Source: Oxyruncus cristatus (lineage: Eukaryota; Chordata; Aves; Passeriformes; Cotingidae). Taken from it: 64,000 nt of DNA. The stretch spans positions 1,807,152 to 1,871,151 of the forward strand of contig VXAY01002317.1 in assembly GCA_013399855.1 (NCBI GenBank), read 5' to 3'. The notes under the pieces were generated by a model that saw only the letters and a list, made by a program, of their open reading frames with translations, was not told the origin of the DNA and ran no database searches. Each line of letters begins with the position of its first letter. The stretch's first letter is position 1. Both the position numbers and the translations under genes were made by a program. Positions 63,660-64,000 of the stretch are shown here, piece after piece.

Positions 63660-64000
63660 CTCAGAATGTGAATGATAAAGCATTTATGACAATGACCTGA
63701 AACTATATTCCCACGTTGTCTTGTTCAACCTTCAGTCTCTATTGTGAACTTTGGAGGAAATATGGCCCTAAGAGTGGACAATGTTTGAGAGGATACATTT
63801 TTTTTTTTTAAATTCTGTTAATAATGCAGAATGTAAACAACAACAAGTTATGAAAAAATGTGTGCTGTGCTGGCTCTGACTGGGTAATCATTTGGAATGC
63901 ACTTTGGTGAGAAAAAAAATTGTAAACTGCAGAGGTGCCAGTGAGGAATGCCCACTTTTCTCCCTTTCAGGGGACTGTATGTTTTTTGTATTTATCCTGA
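63660..64000 (+). other. Candidate exon B of the same transcript, 3' end unknown
   Basis: The acceptor TTTCTTTCTGTTATGCAG (ending at 63659) is strong and lies 322 bases after the donor of candidate exon A. The frame from exon A ends at TGA, 63698-63700. No clear poly(A) signal or donor was identified before the window ends, so the extent is open. Confidence 0.3.

Overview
The window is vertebrate nuclear DNA, almost certainly avian and probably from a songbird. It is AT-rich and gene-poor, with long introns, CR1 LINE fragments (the dominant bird retrotransposon) and a solo LTR of a kind I recognise from passerine genomes. The species call is inference. Nothing prokaryotic (operon, CRISPR array, insertion sequence) is present.

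The only gene I can name is FUT8, the Golgi alpha-1,6-fucosyltransferase that adds core fucose to N-glycans. It runs on the + strand. Eight exons (2569-2684, 2845-3010, 9231-9345, 17424-17661, 31140-31386, 32628-32804, 39241-39391, 43737-44054) join in frame through GT-AG introns and encode 508 residues ending at a TAG stop. They match human FUT8 from about residue 69 to the C-terminus. The first coding exon (cytosolic tail, membrane anchor, start of the stem), the promoter and the 5' UTR lie upstream of the window. The catalytic residues and the SH3 domain are intact, so the gene looks functional.

Layout: 1-2568 is the end of the intron after coding exon 1 and carries an antisense solo LTR. 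2569-44054 holds FUT8 exons 2-9 and introns, with CR1 pieces near 9.4, 14.9, 36.0 and 41.1 kb, an LTR-like fragment near 15.9 kb, and a direct duplication at 19.9 and 22.4 kb whose copies share 141 identical bases. A 53-base assembly gap (43554-43606) lies 130 bases before the last exon. A 3' UTR of about 650 bases ends in clustered poly(A) signals. 44.7-64 kb is downstream, largely non-coding DNA with an older LINE relic, a perfect 16-bp inverted repeat, a candidate alternative terminal exon (50025 to about 50440), a 1.3-kb dead CR1 copy (about 59.3-60.6 kb) and a candidate two-exon transcript near 63.3-63.7 kb.

I found no convincing new biological system. The observations most worth checking are the two transcript candidates downstream of FUT8 and the near-identical intronic duplication.
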